In this document: piece after piece, positions 24,920 to 33,602 of the stretch
Numbering within the stretch: the first letter of the stretch is position 1
How the letters are laid out: every line of letters begins with the position of its first letter
Notes under the pieces: generated by a model
What the model saw: the letters and a program-made list of their open reading frames with translations, nothing else
What the model was told of the DNA's origin: nothing
Database searches by the model: none
Assembly (NCBI GenBank): GCA_034435375.1
Contig: DAOTXR010000030.1
Coordinates: forward strand, 1 to 52,168
Reading direction: 5' to 3'
DNA from: DAOTXR01 sp034435375
GTDB lineage: Bacteria > Chloroflexota > Anaerolineae > Aggregatilineales > UBA3940
Length of the DNA stretch: 52,168 bases
Position numbers and translations under genes: made by a program

Positions 24920-26962
24920 ATGCAATCCGAATCGCATGCCTTCAAGTCCTGGTACTTTCCGGCGGCCATTGGTGTGCTGCTTGCCGCCGCATTTTTCCGG
25001 TTGTGGCATCTGGGCACTGTCCCTCCCGGCATGCACGCTGAAGAGTTGATTAACGCTCAGATCTCAGAACACATGGCCCATGGTGAGGTCTCTGTCATCT
25101 ACGACAGGGTGCGACCCGCCCGCGAGGGGCTGTACTACGCCCTCCTGGCGCTGTCCACGACCATCTTCGGGCAGGGTGCGATCTTGTGGCGTTTGCCATC
25201 AGTTTGGCTGTCAATGTTGTCGTTAGCTGTCATGCTCCGCCTGATGCGCAGGTTGTACGGCATCCGCGTGGCATTGCTGGCCGCTGGCCTAGTCGCTGTC
25301 GCATTTTGGCCCGTATGGATGGGGCGCACCGTCCAGCATGTGGCGCTGATGCCGTTGATCACCACAATCGTCATCTATGCCTTTACTCGGGCCTATCAGG
25401 CCACCAGGCAGACAGAAATGGGCTTGTGGTTCACCGTGGGTGGATTGACGCTGGGTATCGCCCAGTACGTTCACGTGACTGCCTGGACGCTGCTTGTTCT
25501 GCTGCTCAGCTTTGCGGGCTATCGCATGGCCGTGGACCGTGAAGGTCTCAGACGGCATCAGGGTAATATCGTCTATGCGCTTATCCTGACAGCTGTCATC
25601 TGTTTACCATTAATCATCTACCTGGGAAGGCATCCGGGGGTGAGGGAACCGGTGCCTCTTGCCGAACAACCCCGGCTGGCGACCCAGATACCTGAGCGTC
25701 TGATCGCCTCGGTGGCTGGGTTGATCCTGCGTGGCGACATGCTGCCCCAGCACAACCTGCCAGGCCGCCCAGTGCTAGACCCTTTGACCGGCGCTCTGAT
25801 GATCGTCGGAATCGGCGTCGCCGCAGCTCGCTGGCGGCGTGAAGCTTACGGATTGGCCCTCCTGTGGCTGTTCGTGGGCTTGATCCCAACCGCCTTTCTC
25901 CCTCAGAAGCCAGACTTCGAGTTCATGGCTGTCATTCTGCCGATTGTGTTCGTGTTCCCAGCGATCGGTCTGCGAGCACTGCTTCAGTTCCTGCGTGAGC
26001 GTCTAGCCAGGCAGATGGCCGCAGGCGCTCACGTCGCGATCAGCGCTCTCGTGGTGGCTGTTATTGCGCTTAACTTTGCTTGGACATACAGGGATTACTT
26101 CCTCATCTGGCCAACGCTGGGCGATGTACGTCTCAACTATCAGGCCGACTTGGGACTTTTAGCTCGTTACCTAGACACGAGCACTGATTCGACGCCGGTA
26201 TCGGTTTGCTCCTCTCCTGTGGATCGCGCCGACGATCCTTTCGCATTAACCAATGCTGAACTGCTTTCCTATGTGATGCACCGGTCAGACTTGCCGATCC
26301 GTTACTTCGATTGCACGCAGAGCCTGGTGATCGCCAACGGCGGAGAATCCCAACGCCTGATCTTCCCCCGTGGGCACTATTACGATCACTTGCCAGGCCC
26401 ATTGCTGGCGTGGATGCAATATGCTCAGGACGAACACGTCCCAGGCATTCGCCCCGATGTAGTGATGCGGTTCGAAGCCAGCCAGCAGGTGGCTGACTAC
26501 ATTGGCGCCTTCATCACCACGGCGCTGACTGCCTGGCCAACCGAGGCCAACGATCCTAGCCTGGCCCAGTTACCTATTTCCTTTGGCTATAACATTGCCT
26601 TCCTGGGGTACGACATCCAGGATACTGAGATCCGGCCCACTGACTGGGTTGAATTGACAACGTATTGGCGTGTAGATGGCCCGCCCCCCGCAGAGTTAAA
26701 CTTGTTTGCCCACCTGCTGAGCAGCCCGGTGGTGATCATTGCCCAGTCGGATAGCCTCGGCGCAGACATCCGAACTCTCCAGGTGCGCGACTTGTTTCTG
26801 CAACACAGCCTGATCCAGACACCGCCGGGGATGATGCCCGGCTCCTATGTCCTCTCAGTAGGTCTGTACCTGCCCAGCACCCACCAACGATTGCCGGCCT
26901 TTGCCAACGGCTTAGTAAAAGCCGACCGTCTCTTCCTTGCCCCGATGACAGTCGAGCCATGA
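24920..26962 (+). CDS. GT39/ArnT-like membrane glycosyltransferase
   Basis: The 680-residue protein has an N-terminal block of about ten membrane helices (13-400) and a soluble C-terminal domain. The first extracytoplasmic loop contains P-P-G-M-H-A-E-E-L (about 36-44); an acidic pair there is characteristic of GT-C glycosyltransferases (ArnT, PMT, DUF2723-like) that use polyprenyl-phosphate sugars. Another loop has Y-D-R-V-R-P-A-R-E-G-L-Y-Y. The C-terminal part (from about 560) is a beta-rich domain often attached to these enzymes. The acceptor is unknown. It lies between the CopD-like gene and rtcA; its stop overlaps the rtcA start (ATGA), so the three form an operon. Confidence 0.78.
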   Translation: MQSESHAFKSWYFPAAIGVLLAAAFFRLWHLGTVPPGMHAEELINAQISEHMAHGEVSVIYDRVRPAREGLYYALLALSTTIFGQGAILWRLPSVWLSMLSLAVMLRLMRRLYGIRVALLAAGLVAVAFWPVWMGRTVQHVALMPLITTIVIYAFTRAYQATRQTEMGLWFTVGGLTLGIAQYVHVTAWTLLVLLLSFAGYRMAVDREGLRRHQGNIVYALILTAVICLPLIIYLGRHPGVREPVPLAEQPRLATQIPERLIASVAGLILRGDMLPQHNLPGRPVLDPLTGALMIVGIGVAAARWRREAYGLALLWLFVGLIPTAFLPQKPDFEFMAVILPIVFVFPAIGLRALLQFLRERLARQMAAGAHVAISALVVAVIALNFAWTYRDYFLIWPTLGDVRLNYQADLGLLARYLDTSTDSTPVSVCSSPVDRADDPFALTNAELLSYVMHRSDLPIRYFDCTQSLVIANGGESQRLIFPRGHYYDHLPGPLLAWMQYAQDEHVPGIRPDVVMRFEASQQVADYIGAFITTALTAWPTEANDPSLAQLPISFGYNIAFLGYDIQDTEIRPTDWVELTTYWRVDGPPPAELNLFAHLLSSPVVIIAQSDSLGADIRTLQVRDLFLQHSLIQTPPGMMPGSYVLSVGLYLPSTHQRLPAFANGLVKADRLFLAPMTVEP

Positions 26963-28032
26963 GTAACGTCATCCATATCGATGGTTCTCAGGGGGAAGGT
27001 GGGGGACAAGTGGTGCGCACAGCGCTATCCCTGTCCATGCTGACCGGCCAACCGATTCACCTACTTAACATCCGCGCCAAACGCCGCAATCCAGGGCTGG
27101 CTCCGCAGCACCTGGCCGGAGTGTTGGCCGCTGCCCAAATCTGTGATGCTGACGTCAAAGGTGCACAGCTCAGAGCTACTGAGATCACATTTCACCCCGG
27201 TAGCCCAGCCAGGCCGGGTCGCTACGTTTTCGACATCAGCCACATGGTAGGTCAGAGCAGCGCAGGGGCTGTGACGCTCTTGCTGCAAACAGTCCTGTTG
27301 CCTCTGGCACTAGCCGATGGTCCCTCACACCTAATCCTGCGGGGTGGGACACATGTCGCCTGGAGTCCTCCGGTTCACTATGTCAGTGGAGTACTCCTGC
27401 CAACGCTGGCCCGTATGGGTCTCCAGGTGAGCATCGTTCTGCACACGTGGGGCTGGTATCCTCAGGGAGGCGGACACGTCGAAGTTACACTTCAGGGGAA
27501 AACCCAGCTCACGGGTCTCGACCTGACACAGCGGGGCAATCTGGTCGCCCTGGAGGGTGTGGCTGCGGTGAGCCACCTGCCTTCACACATTTCCCAGCGG
27601 ATCGCCAGTCGCGCCAACAACCTGCTGCGCGAGACAGGTCTACCTGCCCTCATCCAGCCGACCCATGCCAAAAGCCCGGCGACTGGGGCGGGTCTCTTCG
27701 TCACGCTGGCCTACGATCACGGCGTTTACGCTGGCTTCAGCGCGTTGGGCGAGAAAGGAAAACCTTCGGACGTGGTAGCCAGTGAAGCCATTGAGGCTCT
27801 GATCTCCTATCACTTTCAACCCGCTGCGCTTGATCGCTACCTGCCTGACCAGATCCTCCCAGCGCTTGCGTTGGCCACCGGACCGTCGGCGCTAAGCACG
27901 GTTGAGATCACGCAACATATGTTGACGAATGTTGCCATCACTCGACGGTTCATCCACCGACCGATTTCAATCGAGGGGACAGAAGGCAGGCCAGGCGCTA
28001 TCTATGTCGAGGCCAATTCTCCAGACTGCTGA
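26959..28032 (+). CDS. rtcA: RNA 3'-terminal phosphate cyclase
   Basis: Converts RNA 3'-phosphate to 2',3'-cyclic phosphate with ATP through a His-AMP intermediate. The 357-residue protein has the family start I-D-G-S-Q-G-E-G-G-G-Q-V-V-R (8-21), R-x-x-R-x-x-P-G-L-x-x-Q-H near 40-53, and the adenylated His320 in T-Q-H-M-L-T-N. All signature residues are present. In Proteobacteria rtcA pairs with the ligase rtcB and regulator rtcR (a sigma-54 activator); neither is seen here. Instead it overlaps the glycosyltransferase gene by 4 bases. The end is followed by 71 bases with no clear terminator. Confidence 0.95.
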   Translation: MSNVIHIDGSQGEGGGQVVRTALSLSMLTGQPIHLLNIRAKRRNPGLAPQHLAGVLAAAQICDADVKGAQLRATEITFHPGSPARPGRYVFDISHMVGQSSAGAVTLLLQTVLLPLALADGPSHLILRGGTHVAWSPPVHYVSGVLLPTLARMGLQVSIVLHTWGWYPQGGGHVEVTLQGKTQLTGLDLTQRGNLVALEGVAAVSHLPSHISQRIASRANNLLRETGLPALIQPTHAKSPATGAGLFVTLAYDHGVYAGFSALGEKGKPSDVVASEAIEALISYHFQPAALDRYLPDQILPALALATGPSALSTVEITQHMLTNVAITRRFIHRPISIEGTEGRPGAIYVEANSPDC

Positions 28033-28103
28033 AGGGGAAAACTCAACGAGGCAGACTTTTTGTGAGGGCATTTGGGGATCAGCTACTTCAGGCTGGCTGC
28101 AGC

Positions 28104-28769
28104 CTAGCGCTGTACAACCATCGCCTGCACCATCTCAACGATCTCCGTCATTCTGGGCAGCACACGCTGCCAGAGAAGATCGGTGTGCAACATCAACCCC
28201 CGCAGGACCCGCGAGCGCAGCCGACCTGCAATATCAGGCCGGAACTCATCATAATAACCGTCTGAACCAAGATGATAGAGGTCGACTATCTCACGCACCG
28301 GATCCACAATCCAGTACTCGCGGACGCCTGCTGCTTCGTAGGCAGCAAACTTCTCCCCACGGTCGAGCGCCGTGCTATCCACCGTGAGCACTTCGATGAC
28401 AATGTCCGGCGGCCCTTCGATATAAGTCTCGTGAATGCGGTCGAAGTTGGCATTAGCCAAAAACACGATGTCAGGTTCATAGACCTGAGTGTCGTTCAGC
28501 CGCACTTCGAAAGGCGCATCGCGGACCAACCCTGCGTCAGTGACCTCAACAAAGCTCTTGAGCAGCATGGTCAGGTACAGGCAGACATCCTGATGCCGAC
28601 CAGTCACAGGCGCTTCGAGCCTGCGTGGGGGCGGCGACTCGCGCACCGCTTCGACCCCTGTCTCGATGTGTGTTGATTCCAGGCCAGCGGAAATCAACTG
28701 ATCGAAGCTCATCTGCTCGATCTGCTCTGGGCCGCGTTCGATTTCATCAAGCAGGGATGGTGTGCTCAT
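28104..28769 (-). CDS. Uma2 family (DUF820) PD-(D/E)XK nuclease-like protein
   Basis: The 221-residue product contains the Uma2 signature: G-R-H-Q-D-V near 57, Y-E-P-D-I-V-F near 98, P-D-I-V-I-E-V-L-T-V-D-S-T near 120 and E-K-F-A-A-Y-E-A-A-G-V-R-E-Y-W-I-V-D-P near 138. These include the Asp, Glu and Lys of a PD-(D/E)XK fold. Such genes are abundant in Cyanobacteria and Chloroflexota, often single copies without a known partner; a nuclease function is inferred from the fold. ATG 28769 has GGGGAGAG 7 bases upstream; the frame extends only to a TTG inside that site. It converges with rtcA and diverges from the aminopeptidase genes. Confidence 0.85.
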   Translation of the reverse strand: MSTPSLLDEIERGPEQIEQMSFDQLISAGLESTHIETGVEAVRESPPPRRLEAPVTGRHQDVCLYLTMLLKSFVEVTDAGLVRDAPFEVRLNDTQVYEPDIVFLANANFDRIHETYIEGPPDIVIEVLTVDSTALDRGEKFAAYEAAGVREYWIVDPVREIVDLYHLGSDGYYDEFRPDIAGRLRSRVLRGLMLHTDLLWQRVLPRMTEIVEMVQAMVVQR

Positions 28770-28815
28770 CAGCACTCTCCCCAATCTTATCTAACACAAA
28801 CGATCCTCTTACTTT

Positions 28816-28824
28816 ATTATATCA
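28816..28824 (-). promoter_or_regulatory. Uma2 gene promoter (extended -10)
   Basis: On the minus strand TGA-TATAAT (28824-28816), about 47 bases before the ATG. A -35 box is not convincing. Confidence 0.6.
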
Positions 28825-28994
28825 CGAAAAACGCCGAAACAAAGTGTGATGACACAACTTATTAACGAGGTGTAATCACTCTGTAATGCTGCATAGTCTG
28901 CTACAAGCTGTTTTCTTCCGCCTGCCGTGGCAATCCGGACAACAGGAGCACTCTCATCGGCAACCTCTTGCCCCACGAGAGGCCTGGGACCGGG

Positions 28995-29023
28995 TTGGCG
29001 TCACCTCAAACGGGTGTTATATT
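28995..29023 (+). promoter_or_regulatory. Promoter of the aminopeptidase cluster
   Basis: TTGGCG at 28995-29000, 17-base spacer and TATATT at 29018-29023, preceded by TGT (extended -10). The start would be near 29030, a 55-base leader to ATG 29085. The rest of the 315-base gap between the Uma2 and aminopeptidase genes (28770-29084) holds only the Uma2 promoter and a weak CCTCT/AGAGG hairpin. Confidence 0.6.
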
Positions 29024-29084
29024 CCGTGCTAGGCAAGAGACGATCCTCTCTCTACGATCTCCTAAGAAAGGGGGGCAGGAACAC

Positions 29085-30185
29085 ATGGACCCACGTATCG
29101 AGAAGCTGGCAGACCTGCTGGTGAGCTACTCCGTCAGCGTCAAACCTGGCGATCTGGTGTTGGTACGCGTCATGCCTGCCTCGGAGCGAGCCGGGCTGGC
29201 CGTCTATCGGCAGGTATTGGTGGCAGGGGGCTACCCTGTGATGCAGATTGTCTCCGAAGAAGCCTCCGAAGTCTTCTATAAATATGCCAGCGATGAGCAG
29301 CTCGACTGGCTGAATCCTCTGGAAGAGTGGCTGATCAACACTGTCGACGTGCGCATCACGCTGGCGGCCACTGAAAATAGCCGGGCGTTGACCAATATCG
29401 ACCCGGCACGCATGGCCCGGGCGCGCAAAGCCAACACTCCCCTGACGCAAATCTTTATGGATCGGCAGGCTAGTGGGGCGCTACGCTGGGTGGGTACCCG
29501 CTACCCGACTCAGTCCGCTGCGCAGGACGCCGAGATGAGCCTCTCGGAATATGAAGATTTTGTGTTTACGGCCTGCATGGTGCACCTCGATGACCCAGTG
29601 GCCTACTGGAGTGCGAAGTCCGCCGAGCAGCAGCGGCTGGTCAACTGGCTCAGGGGCAAAGATCGGGTTGAGGTGCGCGGTGAAAACATCGACCTGAAGC
29701 TTTCAATTAAGGGGCGGACGTTCATCAACGCCGATGGGAAGAAGAACATGCCCGATGGCGAGATTTTTACCGGGCCTGTCGAGGATTCTGTCGATGGCTG
29801 GGTGCGCTTCACCTACCCGGCGATCTACGGCGGGCGCGAGGTGAACGGCGTCGAACTGCGCTTCGAGAATGGGAGAGTAACTGAGGCCAAAGCCCAGAAG
29901 GGCGCGGAATTCCTCATCAGCGTGCTCGACACCGATGGTGGGGCGCGTTACCTGGGCGAGTTTGCCATTGGCACGAATGAAGCCATCCAGAAGTTCACAC
30001 GCAGCATCCTGTTCGACGAGAAGATCGGTGGAACAGTTCACATGGCTGTCGGCGCAGGGTACCCCGACACCGGTTCACGCAACCAATCCGCAGTGCATTG
30101 GGACATGATCTGCGACATGCGTTCCGGCGGAGAGATCATCGTTGACGGAGAACTTTTCTACAAGAATGGCCAGTTTATGGTGTAG
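29085..30185 (+). CDS. M29 family aminopeptidase (first copy)
   Basis: Metal-dependent aminopeptidase of the AmpS/AmpT (M29) type; removes N-terminal residues from peptides in the cytoplasm, usually with Co or Zn. The 366-residue protein shows the family motifs R-T-F-I-N-A-D-G-K-K-N-M-P-D-G-E-I-F-T-G-P near 205-225, with Glu ligands, L-G-E-F-A-I-G-T-N near 290, and H-M-A-V-G-A-G-Y-P and V-H-W-D-M-I near the end, which carry the His and Asp ligands. ATG 29085 has a G-rich ribosome site and lies downstream of the promoter, so the longer frame from 28968 is not used. It is a close duplicate of 30611-31714. Confidence 0.92.
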   Translation: MDPRIEKLADLLVSYSVSVKPGDLVLVRVMPASERAGLAVYRQVLVAGGYPVMQIVSEEASEVFYKYASDEQLDWLNPLEEWLINTVDVRITLAATENSRALTNIDPARMARARKANTPLTQIFMDRQASGALRWVGTRYPTQSAAQDAEMSLSEYEDFVFTACMVHLDDPVAYWSAKSAEQQRLVNWLRGKDRVEVRGENIDLKLSIKGRTFINADGKKNMPDGEIFTGPVEDSVDGWVRFTYPAIYGGREVNGVELRFENGRVTEAKAQKGAEFLISVLDTDGGARYLGEFAIGTNEAIQKFTRSILFDEKIGGTVHMAVGAGYPDTGSRNQSAVHWDMICDMRSGGEIIVDGELFYKNGQFMV

Positions 30186-30194
30186 CGTGGCCCC

Positions 30195-30581
30195 ATGACC
30201 ATCGACTCTGACAAGCTCAACAAGGCCATCCCCCGCTTGGAGCGAGAGCAGAACATCTGGCTATCCACCGTCCGGGCGGATGGTCGGCCTCATCTCATCC
30301 CGATTTGGTTTGTGTGGCATGGCGACAGGATCTGGATCTGCACACCATCGGGCACTCAGAAACTGATGAACATCCAGCACAACCCGCGGGTGGCGTTGGC
30401 GCTCGAAGATGGCTCTTCCCCAGTGATCATCGAAGGGCGGGCTGTCCCACACAGCGACCTAGCCACTCGAGAGAAACTCAACCCAGCGTTCATGCAGAAA
30501 TTCGAATGGGATATTGTGCACGATCAGGACGAAGACTGGGTTCTCATCGAGATCATCCCCGCCAAAGTCCTGATGTGGTGA
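30195..30581 (+). CDS. Pyridoxamine 5'-phosphate oxidase-fold (FMN/F420-binding) protein
   Basis: The 128-residue product has the split-barrel pattern of the PPOX family: W-L-S-T-V-R-A-D-G-R-P-H-L-I-P-I-W-F-V-W near residues 22-41, K-L-M-N-I-Q-H-N-P-R-V-A-L near 56, and a C-terminal strand ending K-V-L-M-W. Such small proteins bind FMN, F420 or heme; the substrate cannot be told. It starts 9 bases after the first aminopeptidase gene and ends 29 bases before the second, so it is probably co-transcribed with both. The inserted position suggests the aminopeptidase duplication was not a simple tandem copy, or that this gene entered later. Confidence 0.85.
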   Translation: MTIDSDKLNKAIPRLEREQNIWLSTVRADGRPHLIPIWFVWHGDRIWICTPSGTQKLMNIQHNPRVALALEDGSSPVIIEGRAVPHSDLATREKLNPAFMQKFEWDIVHDQDEDWVLIEIIPAKVLMW

Positions 30582-30610
30582 ATCACCCGCTATTTTAAGG
30601 AGAAAAGACC

Positions 30611-31714
30611 GTGGATCCGCGTGTGGACAAAGTTGCCAGCATTCTCGTCAACTATTCGGTTGCTGTCAAGCAGGGCGATCTGGTGCAGATACGTGTATTT
30701 GACCCGTTGGCCCAGCCACTGGCGCTGGCAGTGTATAAATATGTCTTGCTGGCGGGTGGCAACCCATTTTTCCGCATGTCCCCTGCCGGGGCAGAGGAGG
30801 TTTTCTTCAAATACGCCAGTGATGCACAGCTTGATTTCCTCAGTCCGCTGTCAGTGTGGCTTATCGACAACATTGACGTGGATATCGCTCTGCTGGCCGA
30901 GTCCAACACTAAAGAGCTTACGAATGTCGATCCGGCACGGATCGCCCGGTCGCGTCGGACAAACGCGCCGATCAGCAAACGATTCATGGAGCGACAGGCG
31001 AGTGGAGCCTTGCGGTGGACGCTGACCCAGTATCCAACCCAGGCCTCCGCTCAGGATGCCGAGATGAGCCTCTCGGAGTATGAGGAGTTCATCTATGGAG
31101 CCTGCATGGTGCACCTCGATGACCCAGTGGCCTACTGGCGCACAAAGTCCGAAGGGCAACAGCGGCTGGTCGACTGGCTCAAGGGCAAAAAACAGGTTCA
31201 GGTGCGTGGCGAGAATGTCGATCTCACGCTGTCAATTGAGGGGCGCACATTCATCAACGCGGATGGCAAAAAGAACTTCCCCGACGGCGAGATTTTCACC
31301 GGGCCTGTCGAGGATTCTGCCAATGGCTGGGTGCGCTTCACCTACCCGGCGATCTACAACAGCCGCGAGGTGGATGGCGTAGAACTGCGCTTCGAGAATG
31401 GCAAGGTCATCAGGGCAACTGCTCAGAAGGGTGAGGAGTATCTGAACAGTGTGCTCGACACCGACCCTGGTGCCCGCTACCTGGGAGAGTTCGCCATTGG
31501 CACCAATGAGGGCATTCAGAAATTCACGCGCAACATCTTGTTCGATGAGAAAATTGGCGGCACATTCCACATGGCCGTGGGAGCGAGCTACCCCGATACC
31601 GGAGGCAAGAACGACTCGGCGGTGCATTGGGACATGATCTGCGACATGCGTTCCGGCGGTGAGATCGTCGTTGACGGAGAACTTTTCTACAAGAACGGTG
31701 AATTCCAAGTTTGA
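30611..31714 (+). CDS. M29 family aminopeptidase (second copy)
   Basis: Same family and motifs as the gene at 29085-30185, with metal-ligand regions F-I-N-A-D-G-K-K-N-F-P-D-G-E and V-H-W-D-M-I-C-D-M retained; 367 residues. The start is GTG 30611 behind AAGGAG at 30598-30603. Similarity to the first copy is uneven: 19 of the first 29 residues agree but 71 of the last 81, and several DNA stretches are identical (for example 31100-31138 with 29571-29609). The N-terminal differences could alter peptide preference. It ends the cluster; the response regulator gene converges 41 bases further. Confidence 0.92.
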   Translation: MDPRVDKVASILVNYSVAVKQGDLVQIRVFDPLAQPLALAVYKYVLLAGGNPFFRMSPAGAEEVFFKYASDAQLDFLSPLSVWLIDNIDVDIALLAESNTKELTNVDPARIARSRRTNAPISKRFMERQASGALRWTLTQYPTQASAQDAEMSLSEYEEFIYGACMVHLDDPVAYWRTKSEGQQRLVDWLKGKKQVQVRGENVDLTLSIEGRTFINADGKKNFPDGEIFTGPVEDSANGWVRFTYPAIYNSREVDGVELRFENGKVIRATAQKGEEYLNSVLDTDPGARYLGEFAIGTNEGIQKFTRNILFDEKIGGTFHMAVGASYPDTGGKNDSAVHWDMICDMRSGGEIVVDGELFYKNGEFQV

Positions 31715-31755
31715 CACCTGAGGGGCACCCAGCCAGGTGCCCCTCAACGATCTCC

Positions 31756-32379
31756 TCAGGATCCGGTTCCTATCGCAGTGCGGGCCAGCTCGTCAACCAG
31801 GGGGACAAGCTTCTTCCACTCGCGGTTGCGGGCGTAGGCCACCGCCAATGTCTCGGCGGCGAGACGGTCATGGGGACTCTTGGCCACCTGCTGCTCCAAA
31901 AAGGCCACAACCGTGGGAGGTACCGGCTTGTCATCGGTAAAGAGCGCCTCGTAAGCGCGACGCATCTGCTTTACGAAAGCCTGCATCCGGGCGTATTCGC
32001 GGCGCTCACCCAGCAGCCATCGAATCGTCTCAACCAGTTCTCCGTCGCGCAGAGGCTTGACCAGATAGTCACGCGCCCCTGCTCTCATCGCATGGCGGAT
32101 ATCAGCCGCATTTGCCACCAGCGAGAGCATAATGACCTGGATCGAAGGATCCTGGCGTAGGATGGCACGCGCCGTCTCCGTTGCATCAATGCCAGGCATG
32201 TCGTAGTCCATCACTACCACATCTGGCTGCAAGGGAATCACCAGATTGAAGATTTCGGGCACCGTTGTGACGGCGGCAACCACCTCAATATCCCGGGCGC
32301 TGGCCAGCACCGGGTCGACCTGCGTGATGGCCTCAGGCATGTCGGTCACGAACATCAATCTGGCTTTGGTCTCGCTCAT
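31756..32379 (-). CDS. Response regulator with receiver domain and helical C-terminal region
   Basis: The 207-residue protein has a receiver domain (about 7-125): D-V-V-V-M-D-Y-D-M-P places the phosphorylatable Asp near residue 58, and the Lys of V-K-P-L lies near 108. The rest (125-207) is helical, without an obvious DNA-binding or enzyme motif; it includes an Ala-rich segment that may be a TPR-like pair. It is thus closer to stand-alone adaptor regulators than to a transcription factor. No histidine kinase is adjacent. ATG 32379 behind GCGAGG fits the receiver start; the longer frame to 32487 would overlap the divergent LCP promoter. Confidence 0.82.
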   Translation of the reverse strand: MSETKARLMFVTDMPEAITQVDPVLASARDIEVVAAVTTVPEIFNLVIPLQPDVVVMDYDMPGIDATETARAILRQDPSIQVIMLSLVANAADIRHAMRAGARDYLVKPLRDGELVETIRWLLGERREYARMQAFVKQMRRAYEALFTDDKPVPPTVVAFLEQQVAKSPHDRLAAETLAVAYARNREWKKLVPLVDELARTAIGTGS

Positions 32380-32490
32380 GGCGACCTCGCGGCGATGACG
32401 ACGAGTCACTGGTCTACAGCCTGAGTCTGGCTTCTTTCTGTGGATTTGGCAAATGGCACAGACCTCGTCTGGTGGATAGAATTGCACTCC

Positions 32491-33567
32491 ATGCGCGACT
32501 CAGATCCTCGACACGTCACACGACGGCACTCGCAGCCCGACCCCGATCGGACAGTGCGGCACGGCGCTGTCCGGCCCGACTCTCTTGAACACACCCGCCC
32601 TTCGTCCCGTGTCGTCCAGCCCAATCTGTCCATGCAGTCCGCCGCTCCATCTCATGGTTCGCGACGCCAGCGCAGGCGCAGACTCTCCTGCCTGGGCTGC
32701 CTGATGCAGGCGGCGCTGGCCAGCACCCTGTTTGTTGTGGCCTTTAGCCTGCTGTTAATCTTGCTGTATCGCCTCACGCCGCCGCCACGTACTAATATCC
32801 TCATCCTGGGCATCGATGCCAGGCCCGGAGAAGGGAGCGTCGCCCGTACTGACGTGATGATCCTGGCCACAGTCAACCCAGGCCAGCCATATGTTGGGAT
32901 GTTGTCGATCCCACGTGATCTGTATGTCTCCATTCCGGGCTACGGCTCGCAGCGCATCAACGCTGCCCATGTCTACGCTGAGGCAGACACCCCCGGCACC
33001 GGGCCACAGTTGGCTATCCAAACTGTGGAACAGAATTTTGGCGTGCGGGTAGATCGCTACTTGCGGATCAACTTCGAAGGATTCGTCGCCATCGTCGATG
33101 CAGCAGGTGGAGTGACAGTGAACGTCGAGCACTACTTCATCGACTATGAGTACCCGACCTCAGACTACGGGACAATGGTCGTCGAATTCCAGCCAGGCCA
33201 GCAACTCATGGACGGGGAGCGGGCGTTGCAGTACGCACGTAGCCGTCATGGCAGTAGTGACATCGAGCGCTCCCATCGCCAGCAGCAGATCATCCAGGCC
33301 CTGCTCAAGCAATTGCTCTGGCCGAGTCACTGGACCCGCTGGCCGGCGGTATACCGGGCCTTCAGGCAGCACGTGGATACCAACCTGACACTCATCGACA
33401 CTGCAGCTCTAGTCCCGGCAGTGCTGTGGGTTGGACCTGATGGACTTGATCGCCGAGTCTTCGATGAGACCATGGCCTACGGACGTACCACCGATGCCGG
33501 CGCGTATGTGAGGGAACCGATCTGGGATGGCATCGGGCCGGTGATCGATGAGATGTTTCGGCGCTAG
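32491..33567 (+). CDS. LytR-CpsA-Psr (LCP) family protein
   Basis: Second LCP phosphotransferase-like gene of the window. From ATG 32491 the protein has 358 residues: a long polar N-terminus (1-70), a membrane helix (about 72-95) and the extracytoplasmic LCP domain with I-L-I-L-G-I-D-A-R, R-T-D-V-M-I-L, S-I-P-R-D-L-Y-V-S-I-P-G-Y-G and Y-A-R-S-R-H-G-S-S-D-I-E-R-S-H-R-Q-Q. Catalytic Arg/Asp positions are kept. ATG 32632 is an alternative start that would still include the membrane helix. A TAGAAT box at 32477-32482 lies 8 bases before ATG 32491, suggesting a nearly leaderless message. It diverges from the response regulator. Confidence 0.88.
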   Translation: MRDSDPRHVTRRHSQPDPDRTVRHGAVRPDSLEHTRPSSRVVQPNLSMQSAAPSHGSRRQRRRRLSCLGCLMQAALASTLFVVAFSLLLILLYRLTPPPRTNILILGIDARPGEGSVARTDVMILATVNPGQPYVGMLSIPRDLYVSIPGYGSQRINAAHVYAEADTPGTGPQLAIQTVEQNFGVRVDRYLRINFEGFVAIVDAAGGVTVNVEHYFIDYEYPTSDYGTMVVEFQPGQQLMDGERALQYARSRHGSSDIERSHRQQQIIQALLKQLLWPSHWTRWPAVYRAFRQHVDTNLTLIDTAALVPAVLWVGPDGLDRRVFDETMAYGRTTDAGAYVREPIWDGIGPVIDEMFRR

Positions 33568-33602
33568 CTCAGTGGAGTAGGGGGCATGACACCGCTGCCG
33601 GC

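Noticed and set aside
28968..29084. Upstream extension of the first aminopeptidase
   Set aside because: It crosses the predicted promoter and the second copy has no such extension.
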